From positions 66,872,496-66,936,495 of the forward strand of contig CM051457.1 in NCBI GenBank assembly GCA_028274465.1: a stretch of 64,000 bases of DNA. The letters run 5' to 3'. Shown here piece after piece: positions 42,431-53,591 of this stretch. A program made the position numbers and the translations under genes. Source of the DNA: Plantago ovata (lineage: Eukaryota > Streptophyta > Magnoliopsida > Lamiales > Plantaginaceae). The notes beneath the pieces are model-generated. The model was not told the DNA's origin, did no database searches, and worked only from the letters and a program-made list of their open reading frames with translations. The stretch's first letter is position 1. Each line of letters starts with the position of its first letter.

Positions 42431-45400
42431 TTAAGCTCTTCCAGAAGGTTTTCTCAAAATCTCTCTTACACTCTTCTCAGCAAGTGCAGTAAATTCAACA
42501 CAGTCCTTTTCGTAGTTTTCCAGAAGCCTACGGACTTGTAGTTGAAGAATTCTTGCGTTTTTGCAGGCAGTATGATGATGCTTTTCAGCATTCATTTTCA
42601 TGTAGTTAGTCACCCACAAATGCATGCCCCAATTGCTGGCATGGAGAAGCTGTGTATCTGAAATGCTTTTCGGATGAATCTTTCTTAGCCAGAGAAGATC
42701 TTCTTCTTGATCCTTAGCAGTGAGATAGAAGTACTCATAACTAGCTCTTATGGCTTGAGCTATTGTTTGATTGTCATCATCTTCCTCATCTTCATTCAGA
42801 TTGTGATGACTTTCAGTATGGCAAAAATCTTGAGTTTCAGCAGCGGTTTCTCTCTTTTTGGTACTTGCTGAATTCAACTCAGATTCTGCTTGCCTTTTAG
42901 AACTTTGCTCTCTTTCAGCAAGCGGTTCTATGGGCAGTGGCTCATCAACAGCAAGAGGGGTTTGGTTTCTTTTTCTGGTACTTTTCTTTTCCCCCTTAGA
43001 CATGGATTGCAACATCGGAGTGATGTGCAGAGAATAGAACTCATTGCAATTTTCAGCAAGAGTGCTTAAACTATTATACTTCATGATGATTTGTTGCTGA
43101 TCAGAAGTCATTTTTGACAACTCTTTTTGAATGCTCATCATGTTCTCTTCATGTCTTTTCTCTGTTGCGGCCTTCTCATCCATGAAAGTCTGAGCCTTCA
43201 CGAGAGCGTTCTTTGCGAGCTTGAGAGCTTGACTTACATCTTCTTCATAGCTCTTGTGATAAAGACTGATGTCTTTCTAAGCTATTGTCAAAGTTGTAGT
43301 GCGTCTCAGCACTGTAGCAAATATTTTTCCAAAGTCAAGTGGGCTCTCAGCAAGCAATGCCTCATCTTCAGCTTTGCAGGCATCATGGACTTTCTTTAGT
43401 GCCAAAATTCTAGGAGTAAACTCCTTAACTCTTGGGAACGGCACTAGATGTGGTGTCAAGGAATGAACTTTGAGTTCAGAAGCAAACTGATCATCCTGTA
43501 ATAGCAATTCTGCTCTTAGACCATCGTCTAAATCATTGATGTAATCAGGAGGAGGAATCTGAACAACTTCGGGGTCTCGCTTGGATTGTTCATCCTCATT
43601 TTCTGACAAGTAGTCTTCATCCTCAGATTCATCAAGTTCAGCAACTTTAGAACCTAAATCAGCAGCTTCACTTCCTTTTTGTTGAGTGGTTGCTGATGGC
43701 AACGCTTCAGACTCAACAACTGGAGTTTCACCAGTAGTTAGTTTTAATTGAGTAGTTGCTGAAGGCAACGTTTGAGACTCAATAACTGGAGTTTCGCCAG
43801 TAGTAAATGGAAGGGAGGGGACTTCCTTTGATCTTACTCCTGAAGATTGACCAATTTCTAGATCCTGCGTATGCCTTGCATGGATCAAGAGACTGTTCTG
43901 GAGAGCGCGTTGGTAATCTTTATCTTGTCCATCATCATCATCAAGGTTTTCTTCAGTAACCTTGGCATCAGAAACGGGACTTTTGCCATTTTTCAAGGCA
44001 GCCCTTTTTCTGGCATATTCCTCTTCAGTATCAGCACCTTGCACAGGTGCTTGATTTTCAGCAGCAGCAGGAGGAGGTTGAGATTCTTGCTGAGGTTATT
44101 GTTGTTCAGCTTGCTAATTTTCTTGTGGAGTATTGTCATCAACTGTTAACTTCAATCCTCCAGCATCAGGACTTGGACCTTGATTGTCATCATCATCGTC
44201 TTTCTTGTCCTTGGAATCTTTCCCCTCATCATCACTTGGATCGGTGGGAATGTTCTCATCTTCTTCCTCTTCATCAACATCGGTCAGAATTACTAGCTCA
44301 ACGTGCTTGTATAAAGCAACACTTGGATCAGTGGGAATGTTCTCATCTTCTTCCTCTTCATCAACATCGGTCAGAATTACTAGCTCAACGTGCTTGTATA
44401 AAGCAACACTTGTCACTTCCTCTTCCTCATTGATTTTGTGGGGATCAGCCACCACAGGTACAAATGAACCTTTGAGCATCACAGCTTGTTCAGCTGGAGA
44501 GGCACTCTTGAATTTTGCCTTCATATTCTCTCTGATTTGAGCAATCAGATTAGAGCTCATTTGCTGAGAATATGTCATTTCTTCAGGAAGGATGGAGTGG
44601 ACAAATGTTTCGAGCTTCAGCAGAGAAGATCTCTTTTTCTCGTTTGAAAGATGAAGATGGAGATCAGAGAAGTCCATTCGCCTATATCTTTGCCAGTTGC
44701 TGACGGACATAGCAAGTTGTGACAAAGTAGTCCTTTTGAAGTTCAAGTACAGTTCCTCAGAACTTACTTGATGATCTTCAGTGATAAGTACCACTTCAGT
44801 GGTCTCCTTTTGAGCCTGAAAAATAACATTATTTAGATCAGGATTGGTTTGAAAAATTGTTTTAGAGTTCAAAGCTGAAACATGAATTACCTGCTGAGAT
44901 TCAGCAAGCTCATGTTGTACAATTTCCATTCCTTGAGGAGCTTGAATAGCATCGTCCATTTGTTCATCCTGAAATAAATTGGAGTTAGATACAAGTACTA
45001 AGCTGTCAAACTTAGTTTTATTACCAAAAACATTAACTACCTGCTGAGCAAGGAGTGTTGGTTCTGGTGCAGAGGCTTCAGCAACCATCTGACTTGCATC
45101 TTGAGAAGTCTGTAGAGATAACATAATATTAGCAAAAGAATAAGTTTCAGAAATTGAAGTTTTACTGATGGTTGAATTAACTACCTGCTGAAGAAGGACA
45201 GGTTGTGGCTCAGTCCTCTCAGCATTAACAGTTTCTTCAGCTTCTTGGATTGTTTCTTCAGCAGACTTCTTGTCTTGCTCTATTTGAGAAAGCTGTGCGG
45301 TTTCAGCAATCTCCCTTGTCTCTGAAATGACAAGTTGAGCAGAAGCATCTTGACCCTTGAGCTCACTGCTTGTCATGAAGACATCAATGGATTTGTTGGA

Positions 45401-47085
45401 TGATTCTTCAATCTCCAACTCCATTTGTTGGCTTATAGCTTCCAGTACAAGATGGACTTTGTCGATTGATGTCTTGGGTGAACTTGGGCCAGTATTCTCA
45501 GCATCACTAGATGCGTCGTTGAATAGTGCTTCTTGTGTTTCAGTAACTTCTGGAACTGGAACCATTGCTGTCTCAGCAATTGGTCCTTCAGCAAGCGGGG
45601 TTTCAGCAACTTGATGAGTTGCTTGTTCAGCAACCATCTTTTCAGCAGCATCAGCAAGTGCCGCTTTTTGCAGATCAGCAGCAATGTCACTTGCTCGTTC
45701 CATAGTTTGATCATCTAAATTATCTACAATGTAGATATCTGGGACTTGGGCAGGAATTTCATTTCCACTGCCTTGTGGTCTATTCTCAGTAGAAGTATCA
45801 ACGTTAAGTTGATTGTTGAAGGCTTCCGCAAACACTTCAACATTGTTGACATAGGTTTCAGTAATCACCTCAGCAACATCTACTGGCAAATGCGTTTCAA
45901 CATTTGTTTGGGAATTGTCTGAGAGGTCTTGGACAACAGGAACTGACTTGCGAGCCAATGTTTTCTTCCTTGTGTTGCTGGTCCGTTTCCTCTTAGGTAC
46001 GGGGTTTGCTGATGACGCTGCAGTCTGAGTGTCATCATCAGCTTTCCTCTTTTTCTTGTTAGATTTCTCCGGTTTCCCAGAGGCATCTATAGTTGCATTT
46101 TCAGCAACGGCTGTTGTACACGTACCTTGTTGATTTTCTACAGCAGTTTCATTTGTGTTATCACCACCAACAGCAGTTTCATCTCTAAGTTGCTGAGTGG
46201 TAACATCTGCAGCTGTTGTATACCTTTCTTGCTGGCTTGTGCTGACAACATTTGCAGTTGTTGTCTTCTTTGATTTCTTGCCGGCAGTCTTAGGTACATT
46301 CTGCTTGTAGAATGATCTTCCCACATTGCATACAAACTTTTTGATTGGCAATGGGTTTCTTAGTTGAATCCTGAAATGTTCAAGGATGTAGCATATCTTG
46401 ATTCCATACATAACTGGAAAGGAAGGTGAGACCTTGTTGTCTTCTACCTTTACCTTAAACTTAGTAACACAATCAACAAGCCTGTTGAAAATGTACTTAG
46501 CCCAGTTAAGTTCTGTTTTATTTTCATGGATATGCATCAGCAATGGCCATCTTCTCAGGCCTACTTGGTCAATTCCTCCAACTTGGGAGTCAAGAACTTT
46601 TATTAGTAGCAGAGCTACTAGACCAAGTGAGTGGCAGAGATGCTTTTTCTTAACGTGCTTTGTCCAAGTCATGGGAGCAATCTCGCCTTTCTTCATTTTC
46701 TCATTTCTGACGTTACAGTAGAAAGCTTCAATTTCTTCGTCAGTGGCAGTGACGTCATCTTCAGTTCCAGTGGTTGGAATTTGAAATATCTCCGCTAAAT
46801 CAGTCCATTTCAGGACGATTTGCGTGTTCTGAACTGTAGTAAAGATCACTTTTTCAGTGACTCCTTTACTATCAGTAAGGGACTGGATTTCTGCATTATT
46901 GTAGAATTCCATTGTATCTATCATGCTCACCTGCTTAGTGCGAGCAGATATAAAGTTCATGAGGCCTTGCTGCTTGATAAACTCAAGCGCCTCTTCATTC
47001 TCGTCATCGAGTTCTTGTTCATAAAAGTACCTAATGTACTTTTCTTTTGCAAAACCTCCTCATTGCATCAACATCTCACAATTTG
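42431..47085 (-). pseudogene. E7 Sirevirus downstream ('env-like') protein, start codon deleted
   Basis: The open part 46960-44114 (948 codons) begins within the conserved N-terminal domain (EFYNNAEIQSLTD, IVLKWTDLAEIFQIPTTGTE, HSLGLVALLLIKVLDSQ, NWAKYIFNRLVDCV). Upstream, TGG has become TGA, and the MAPKRQ N-terminus plus leader are deleted. A basic NLS-like region follows (NKKKRKADDD, PKRKRTSNTRKKTLARKS). Then come long acidic VAET/AE-rich repeats, three short in-frame segments with splice-like borders, and an EEEEDEN acidic block duplicated in tandem. After stops near 44110 and 43276 it continues to 42431 (coiled coil, WGMHLWVTNYMKMN, EKDCVEFTALAEKSVREIL). No membrane segment is seen. Function unknown. 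Confidence 0.8.
44233..44406 (-). repeat. 87-bp tandem duplication in the E7 env-like gene
   Basis: Two copies (44233-44319, 44320-44406), 29 codons each, differ by about one base and keep the frame. They duplicate the VALYKHVELVILTDVDEEEE block. E3 has a single copy. Confidence 0.93.
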
Positions 47086-47756
47086 CAGTGGCCCACTAAC
47101 TTGAAACCATCAGAGCACTCTCTCTCTTTGTTTTATTAACCGTTAGATTAGTAACTCCTTTTAATCAATGGCCACGATTGAATTTCATGTCATGATTATT
47201 ACGAGTTTACCTGTGCCCGATTAACGTCACAAATTGATTTTACCGAGTTTTAAGGGATTAGATTACTTGCTGAAATAGACAAGAATCTTTTCAGCGAGTT
47301 TTGAATTATCAACCTAGATACTTGCTGAAAGTTCCCCCTTACTCAGATATCTCATATTTTCTTAAGTTTAAAAGATATATCTGATTTCCCGTATCAGTAA
47401 ATTCTTTTGTACTTGAGATATCCTTTGCTAAAATCTGAGAGATGAGCTTAGCTATTTTTCTGAGTTCCCGTCTCAGAATATTCCCTTGATACTTGAATAC
47501 CTATTTCAGTATCTTTGATTGTCTGAATTCCTGTTTCAGCAATCCTTAAGGTCTTTCTCTTACTGAGTGCCTGTCTCAGCAAGTTATCAAGTTTCCTAAC
47601 AAATGCCCGTTTTGAAGGAATTACTTGCTGAATGCCTGTTTCAGCAAACATGTAGTGACTTATCATTTCTTAGGAGAAATTAGTAGATGGAGCCTTTTAA
47701 GTAAGAATACTTTGGCTTGTTGAACACCTGTTTCAGCATTCTGCCAAATGTATCTT
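47086..47756 (-). other. E7 pol to env-like spacer with hairpins and internal PPT-like site
   Basis: It contains hairpins with stem TTGCTGAA / TTCAGCAA (for example 47625-47647) or CTGAG / CTCAG (about 47460-47476) and loops ACAGGCA or ACGGGAA. A purine run TAAGGGGGAAC in element sense lies at 47331-47341. A 72-codon frame (47666-47448) with repeated ETGIQ reads through the hairpins; the same frame exists in E4 (58434-58715). Confidence 0.75.
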
Positions 47757-49595
47757 TTATTGAGGTAGTTCAATCAATCCAAGGTTATACCTTAGCATTG
47801 CGAACCTATTATCTGGTTGGGGCTTTGTAAAGATGTCAGCAAGCTGATCATCAGTGCCTACTTTCACAACCTCAATATCTCCGTTTTCTACATGATCTCT
47901 AATGAAATGATGTCTAATATCAATGTGCTTAGTCCTTGAGTGAAACTTAGGATTTTGCGTGATTGCAATAGCACTTGTATTATCACAAAAGATTGGTGTT
48001 TTCATTGCAGAAATACCATAATCTCTTAATTGTTGCTGAATCCATAGGATTTGAGCTGTGCAACTACCAGCTGCAATGTATTCAGATTCAGTGGATGAAT
48101 TGGCAACATAGGTTTGCTTCTTGTTGAACCATGATATTAATCTAGTACCCAAAAACTGACAAGTTCCAGAGGTACTTTTTCTATCAAGAGTTGATCCTCC
48201 ATGATCAACATCAGAATAACCAACCAATTCAAGTCCAGAATCTTTAGGATACCATAATCCAACATTGGTTGTACCTTTGACATATTTCAGTATTTTGATT
48301 GCCTTTTTGTAGTGTGATTCTCTTGGATCAGATTGGAATCTTGCACACACACAAACAGCATACTGAATGTCAGGTCTACTTGTTGTTAAATACAACAAGG
48401 AACCAATGAGCTTCCTATACTTGTGTTCTTCAACACTTTTATCTTCCTTAGTATAGCCCAATTTGGTACCAACACTCATAGGGATCTTTTCAGGTTTCTC
48501 ATCCTCTTTGATCCTAAATTTTATGAGCATTTCTTTCGCATACTTTGCTTGATTTATGAATATTCCATCTTTGAGTTGCTTGACTTGCAATCCTAGGAAA
48601 TAATTCAATTTTCCCATCATACTCATTTCAAACTTATTTGTCATGAGTTTGGCAAAATCATCACAAAGTTGCTTGTCCTTAGATCCAAAAATTATGTCAT
48701 CCACATAAATTTGAAATAAGAGTATTTTACCATCATGGTTCATGGTAAATAAGGTTTTGTCAACTTCACCTTTCTTGAAACCATTTTCCAGCAAGAACTT
48801 AGCCAAGGTATCATACCATGCTCTTGGTGCTTGCTTTAGACCATATACAGCTTCCTGAAGCTTGTATACCATCTTGATTTCTGAGGGAAGTTCAAAGCCA
48901 GGGGGTTGTTCTAGGTAGACTTCTTCAGCAAGTTCACCATTCAAGAATGCACTTTTAACATCCATTTGGTAAACAATGAAGTCATTGTGAGCAGCAAAGG
49001 CCAAGAAAAGCCTAATTGCATCCAATCTTGCAACTGGTGCATAAGACTCATCATAGTCCAATCCTTCAGTCTGACAGTAACCTTGAGCAACTAAACGTGC
49101 TTTATTTCTTGTTACTTCACCAGACTCGCTCAGCTTGTTTCTGAACACCCACTTTGTACCAATAGCTTTCTTGTCTTCACCAGACTCGCTCAGCTTGTTT
49201 CTTTCAAATTGATCCAGTTCTTCTTGCATTGCCTTTATCCATTCAAAATGCTTTAAAGCTTCTTCTATGGTTTTAGGTTCAATTTCTAAAACAAAGCAAG
49301 AGAACAATGATTCTACTTCTACGACAATTGCTTCATCAGCAAGTCCATGAGTAGCTTTGGATCTAGTCACTTGGCTTTTATTAATATCGCTAATCATATC
49401 CGTAGAGGGATGATCTCTAATCCATTTATTAACAGGTTTTCTGCTTGTTGGATCAGGATATGTTTGCTCATCAGCATGTGACTCTTCAGTATGTACTTGT
49501 TTAGTACTACTGGGAATTTGTGTTTCTGCTGAGATTTGTTCATCAGCAACTGCTTGTTCAGCATTGCTTGATTGAGGTGGTTCATCAGCAGGCAT
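47757..49595 (-). CDS. pol: E7 reverse transcriptase and RNase H
   Basis: 612 codons. RT motifs: [64 protein letters not shown] and the active site YVDDIIFGS. RNase [42 protein letters not shown] and [19 protein letters not shown]; catalytic acids are present. It ends LGLIELPQ, stop. It begins in a frame different from the preceding integrase because of a small templated insertion near 49680. An odd NKLSESGE repeat replaces part of the linker before RT. Confidence 0.93.
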   Translation of the reverse strand: MPADEPPQSSNAEQAVADEQISAETQIPSSTKQVHTEESHADEQTYPDPTSRKPVNKWIRDHPSTDMISDINKSQVTRSKATHGLADEAIVVEVESLFSCFVLEIEPKTIEEALKHFEWIKAMQEELDQFERNKLSESGEDKKAIGTKWVFRNKLSESGEVTRNKARLVAQGYCQTEGLDYDESYAPVARLDAIRLFLAFAAHNDFIVYQMDVKSAFLNGELAEEVYLEQPPGFELPSEIKMVYKLQEAVYGLKQAPRAWYDTLAKFLLENGFKKGEVDKTLFTMNHDGKILLFQIYVDDIIFGSKDKQLCDDFAKLMTNKFEMSMMGKLNYFLGLQVKQLKDGIFINQAKYAKEMLIKFRIKEDEKPEKIPMSVGTKLGYTKEDKSVEEHKYRKLIGSLLYLTTSRPDIQYAVCVCARFQSDPRESHYKKAIKILKYVKGTTNVGLWYPKDSGLELVGYSDVDHGGSTLDRKSTSGTCQFLGTRLISWFNKKQTYVANSSTESEYIAAGSCTAQILWIQQQLRDYGISAMKTPIFCDNTSAIAITQNPKFHSRTKHIDIRHHFIRDHVENGDIEVVKVGTDDQLADIFTKPQPDNRFAMLRYNLGLIELPQ

Positions 49596-49669
49596 TGGAG
49601 ATTGCGTAATTTCAGCAACTTCCGGAGTAACCGCGTCTTTTGCTGGAAATTCTTTGTCGTGAACTATAT

Positions 49670-51139
49670 TTATCTTTGCTCATGTATGATAGGGGGAGGA
49701 GAGTCATTGTCAGAATCATCATTTAGTTCAATTGACTTGATTTGCCTAACATCATATTCAGTTCTTTGCTCATGTATGATTAACTTTTTCATACATTCTA
49801 ATATTTCTTCTTCAGCAGGCACTCCTTGTGACTTTTCGTAGAATACAACATGCACTGATTCTTCAATCTTTTGTGCCTTTTTGTTGTAAACTCTATAAGC
49901 TTTACTATGCAAGGAGTAGCCGAGAAATATCGCTTCGTCTGCCTTTGGTTGAAATGTTCTTAGGTACTCTCTACCATTATTAAGAACGAAACACTTGCAA
50001 CCAAATACTCTTAGATGAGTGATGTTAGGAGGTCTTCCAACAAACAATTCATAAGGAGTTTTGTTGTATTCCTTAGTAATCAAACATCTGTTTTGAGTAT
50101 AACAGGCGGTATTAATCGCTTCAACCCAATAAGCCTCACTTATTTCAGTGTCAGCAAGCATTGTTCTTGCGGCTTCTTTCAGGGTACGATTCTTCCGTTC
50201 AACAACACCGTTTTGTTGTGGTGTTCTTACTGAGGATAACTGATGTTGTATTCCTTTTGAGGTACAATATTCAGTTATGTACTGGTTTACAAACTCAGTA
50301 CCATGGTTTGTCCTTATGACTTTTACCTTGTCATTTTTCATGACTTCAAGCTTATTCAGCAAGTTAGGTATTTCAGTCTTGGTTTCAGATTTGTGCTTGA
50401 TGAATACTACCCAAGTGAATCTTGAATAGTCATCTACCACGACTAGACCATACTTCTTACCAGCATAGCTTGTTGAAGAAGATTCAAACAAGTCCATGTG
50501 CAAGAGTTGTAAAGGTTTTGTAGTTGACGGTACTGCCTTGTTCTTGAAAGAAGATTTGGTTTGCTTTCCTTGCTGACATGCATTGCAAACACCATCCTTC
50601 TTAAAAGTAACCCTAGGTAATCCAACTACAAGGGCCTTTTTAGACAGCTTATTCAACGTCTTGAAGTTTAGATGACTTGTTCGTTTATGCCATAACCATG
50701 CTTTTTCAGCAAGGCAATCATGATCTGAGACAAGGCATTTTTCAACAATTGCTGAAGACCAATCAACGGTGTACAAGCCTCCTGATCTTCTTGCAATCAT
50801 TATTACCTTTTTAGTCTCAAAATCTATAAGTTTACATTCATCACTTTTGATTTTGATGAAATATCCTTTGTCAGCAAACTGACTCATGCTGAAAAGGTTG
50901 AACTTAAGATTTTTGACATAAAGAACTCCAGTAATGGTTATGCATCCTAACTTCACGTCACCATAGCCTTTTGTAGAACCGGAGCCTCCACCAGCAAACC
51001 TTATTGTTGGACCTTTAGACCACCGTCTATAGTTTATAAGGTTATTCTTGTTGCCCGTCATGTGCTTTCCACAACCACTATCAAAGTGCCAGATTGCATC
51101 GTTTGTCTCCGTGGCTGAAGTCTGCACAATCAAGAGCAA
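49670..51139 (-). CDS. pol: E7 protease and integrase
   Basis: About 489 codons in the -1 frame relative to gag, opening directly at the gag stop. Protease [14 protein letters not shown] is intact. Integrase: [15 protein letters not shown] (the usual His after T-C/S is present), [32 protein letters not shown] (D) and [14 protein letters not shown]. The second catalytic Asp is Asn in the last motif (E4 has IRTDHG). Then [14 protein letters not shown] (E), [20 protein letters not shown] and [15 protein letters not shown] follow. The frame ends after an inserted IIHEQR. Loss of the Asp should abolish integration. Confidence 0.92.
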   Translation of the reverse strand: MLLIVQTSATETNDAIWHFDSGCGKHMTGNKNNLINYRRWSKGPTIRFAGGGSGSTKGYGDVKLGCITITGVLYVKNLKFNLFSMSQFADKGYFIKIKSDECKLIDFETKKVIMIARRSGGLYTVDWSSAIVEKCLVSDHDCLAEKAWLWHKRTSHLNFKTLNKLSKKALVVGLPRVTFKKDGVCNACQQGKQTKSSFKNKAVPSTTKPLQLLHMDLFESSSTSYAGKKYGLVVVDDYSRFTWVVFIKHKSETKTEIPNLLNKLEVMKNDKVKVIRTNHGTEFVNQYITEYCTSKGIQHQLSSVRTPQQNGVVERKNRTLKEAARTMLADTEISEAYWVEAINTACYTQNRCLITKEYNKTPYELFVGRPPNITHLRVFGCKCFVLNNGREYLRTFQPKADEAIFLGYSLHSKAYRVYNKKAQKIEESVHVVFYEKSQGVPAEEEILECMKKLIIHEQRTEYDVRQIKSIELNDDSDNDSPPPIIHEQR

Positions 51140-51144
51140 ACAAG

Positions 51145-52140
51145 TTAATTATCCAATAATGGATGTCCATTAACATGTTTAAGAATGCGTCCAATGGAAA
51201 CCCAAGTCTTAAGTTTTTCAACTTTGACTTGTTTTCTACTTGCTGAGGAACTAGGAGGTTTTAAGCTGAAAGACTTTTGACACGTGCTGGTCAAATCCAC
51301 TTTCTGATGTGGTGTCTTGCTCGGTTGACCTTTTTGCTGAACATACTTTTCAGTAAGTTCTTTTCTAGCAAGGTTCCTTCTAGCCCTAGCATTAAGAGTC
51401 TTTTCAGAACTCTTAGGCTTGATTTTCTTCATCTCTTTGAAGTATCTTTGCTGACTTTGCTTATACTCATGAAAGAGTTGACTTTGCTTGGTTTTGAAAC
51501 CGAGTCCACTTTTCGGAGAATGCTGAGCTTTTGCTTCAGCAACCTTACTTGATTCAGGTTTGTCAGCAAAGGTCTTCTGATTACTTTTAGTAATCTTGCC
51601 TTTAGACTTAACAACTTGCTTTTCAGCAACTTGTTTGGCAGGATGCTTCACAACATCCTTTTTCTTTCCAGTTTGCTTCTCAGCAACCTGTTTTCCTTTT
51701 AAAGTCTTGTTACTTTGAGTAGCAACAACGGGCTTTATGGTCATAGGTACTTGATTGCATGTTTCAGCAACCTTAGATTGACCAAACTGATAGAGTTCTG
51801 GTAGACCACTATCAGTAGCACGTACAAAGGAGATCAGTGATTTATCTTTACTCAAGATTTCTACATCATCACCTTCATACGTTGCACCTAAACCTTCTTT
51901 CTGAGATGGATCTCTCAAATAAGAGTTTAGTTCAGTCAGCGTATTACTTGTGTTCACATAAGATTTGAAATTGATTTTCATCTTTTTCATCTCTTGGATT
52001 TCAGCAAGTAACTTTAGAATTGAGGACTGATATTCTTCCAATTCTAATGCCATTTCAGAATTCTTCTCTGTAGCTTCAGAAATCAACTTCTTAAGACGCC
52101 TTATTTCAGCATCCTTCTCTTCTGTCTCTTCCTTCAGCAA
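51145..52140 (-). CDS. gag: E7 Gag C-terminal part
   Basis: 331 codons: a Glu/Lys coiled coil (LKKLISEATEKNSEMALELE), then a Lys-rich, Ala-Glu-Lys repeated tail (KQVAEKQTGKKKDVVKHPAK and so on) ending VNGHPLLDN, stop at 51147-51145. It is offset from the N-terminal gag frame by a deletion of roughly 100 bp near 52140-52200 relative to E4. The basic tail probably binds RNA (inference). Confidence 0.85.
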   Translation of the reverse strand: MLKEETEEKDAEIRRLKKLISEATEKNSEMALELEEYQSSILKLLAEIQEMKKMKINFKSYVNTSNTLTELNSYLRDPSQKEGLGATYEGDDVEILSKDKSLISFVRATDSGLPELYQFGQSKVAETCNQVPMTIKPVVATQSNKTLKGKQVAEKQTGKKKDVVKHPAKQVAEKQVVKSKGKITKSNQKTFADKPESSKVAEAKAQHSPKSGLGFKTKQSQLFHEYKQSQQRYFKEMKKIKPKSSEKTLNARARRNLARKELTEKYVQQKGQPSKTPHQKVDLTSTCQKSFSLKPPSSSASRKQVKVEKLKTWVSIGRILKHVNGHPLLDN

Positions 52141-52174
52141 GACGTACTTTTCAGTAGTCTGCTTGGTCAGAGTT

Positions 52175-53479
52175 TCAGCAATTCGTAGTTTCTCTTGCTG
52201 TCTGCTCAGAGTTTACCTGACCGGCCATGAGGCAGAATTCGTAGTTTGGCACATCTGGATAAGCTTCCATAGCTATTCCACAAACTTCTTTGCCAATCTC
52301 CACGTCTAGAGTGGCTTCTTCATCGTCGGTGTCTGAACTTTCATCCTCACTATCTTCGGAGCTAGTATCAATACACAATGCATCGATTTTTGCTTGAAGC
52401 TTCTTCTTTTGTTCAGCAATATAAGCTCTTTTGAACTTCTTCTTCTTTTCAGCAGATTTGCCTTTCAGCAAAGGGCAATTAGCTTTGAAGTGTCCAGGCT
52501 TTTTGCAGTAAAAGCATAGATCATTTCCAACTGCTGGTTCTTCTGATGAAGTAGCTTGCTGAGCTTGCTTGTTCAGCGAGCTAGTCTCATTCTTGTACTT
52601 ATGGTAGTTGTTACCAAGATGCTTTTTCAGCTTCTCTTTTGCTTTTCGCCTTTCAAGTTCATTGGTGATGAATTTCTTCATGTTTTTGACAACCAAAGAA
52701 TTTTCATCAGTAGGCTCTTTTTCATTCTTCTTTTCAGAAGATGACGGCTTTGCAGCAAGAGCAATGTTTTGCGATTTTTCAGCAAATACATTTTCTCTTT
52801 GCTTTGTCTCATAATTGACAGTAGCAAGATGAGAGAACAACTCTGTTGGTGTAATGTCTGGCATTCCTTGATTGTAATAGAAATTTTGAGTGTGGATCCT
52901 TTCTTGATTCAGACTTCTGATGATAGTTTTCACTTTCTCAGAATCTGAGTAAAGGTTTCTAACACCCAAGGCTGCCATTTCACTAACAAGAGTTGTGAAT
53001 CTGAAATCCAAGTCTTCCAGTGACTCGTTTGTACCTTGCTTAAAGTTTTGAAACTTTAATTTAAGTACTTCAAGTTTGTTTTCCTTGGTTTTGTTAGATC
53101 CAGCACAAAGATCTTGAACCATTTTCCAAGCTTCCTTTGCAGTCTTAGCACCCCACAGTTTGCACTGTATGGTTTCCGGAGTTGATCGAATGATGATATT
53201 TCTTGCTTGGCCATCAAGACGGAATCTCTTAGCTTCGTCAGAAGTCCATTCCTCTCTTGGTTTTGGCACAACCGTATCTGATGGTTCGCCTAGGATAGTT
53301 TCCTTTCCAGCTTCAGTGGTCTTGTGAGGGAAACTCCTTTCAACCTTAGTGATCTTGATAGGTCCATCATTAATAACGGTGACCATCTCATCACTAATGG
53401 CCTCAAGATGTAACATCATGTTGTTTCTCCATTTTTCGTAATTTTCCAGCTTCAGCAAGGGAGCATCTCCTAAAGACAT
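52175..53479 (-). CDS. gag: E7 Gag N-terminal part with zinc knuckle
   Basis: 434 codons from ATG 53479 (MSLGDAPLLKLENYEKWRNN). The copia gag domain (CKLWGAKTAKEAWKMVQDLC, FRFTTLVSEMAALGVRN) is followed by PTELFSHLATVNYETKQ and a zinc knuckle CFYCKKPGHFKANC at about residue 325. An acidic Ser/Asp stretch (DTSSEDSEDESSDTDDEE) follows. The start is about 100 bp inside the PBS, as in E4. It ends out of frame because of the deletion described for the C-terminal part. Confidence 0.92.
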   Translation of the reverse strand: MSLGDAPLLKLENYEKWRNNMMLHLEAISDEMVTVINDGPIKITKVERSFPHKTTEAGKETILGEPSDTVVPKPREEWTSDEAKRFRLDGQARNIIIRSTPETIQCKLWGAKTAKEAWKMVQDLCAGSNKTKENKLEVLKLKFQNFKQGTNESLEDLDFRFTTLVSEMAALGVRNLYSDSEKVKTIIRSLNQERIHTQNFYYNQGMPDITPTELFSHLATVNYETKQRENVFAEKSQNIALAAKPSSSEKKNEKEPTDENSLVVKNMKKFITNELERRKAKEKLKKHLGNNYHKYKNETSSLNKQAQQATSSEEPAVGNDLCFYCKKPGHFKANCPLLKGKSAEKKKKFKRAYIAEQKKKLQAKIDALCIDTSSEDSEDESSDTDDEEATLDVEIGKEVCGIAMEAYPDVPNYEFCLMAGQVNSEQTARETTNC

Positions 53480-53577
53480 CCTGTCAGCAAAGCACTACCA
53501 AACTGATCAAGTGAGAGTGATTTACGGAAAGCACCTAAGGGGATCTAGGTTCAGTGCTGAAGGTTAAAGAACCTCCA

Positions 53578-53589
53578 GCTCTGATACCA
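53578..53589 (-). other. E7 primer binding site (initiator tRNA-Met)
   Basis: TGGTATCAGAGC in element sense, two bases from the 5' LTR. Confidence 0.93.
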
Positions 53590-53591
53590 CT

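Noticed and set aside
42431..47085. Retroviral envelope glycoprotein
   Set aside because: No signal peptide, glycoprotein-like Cys pattern or membrane helix is visible in any of the three copies.
47757..49700. Programmed frameshift between integrase and RT in E7
   Set aside because: The offset is explained by a local templated insertion near 49680 that E4 lacks.
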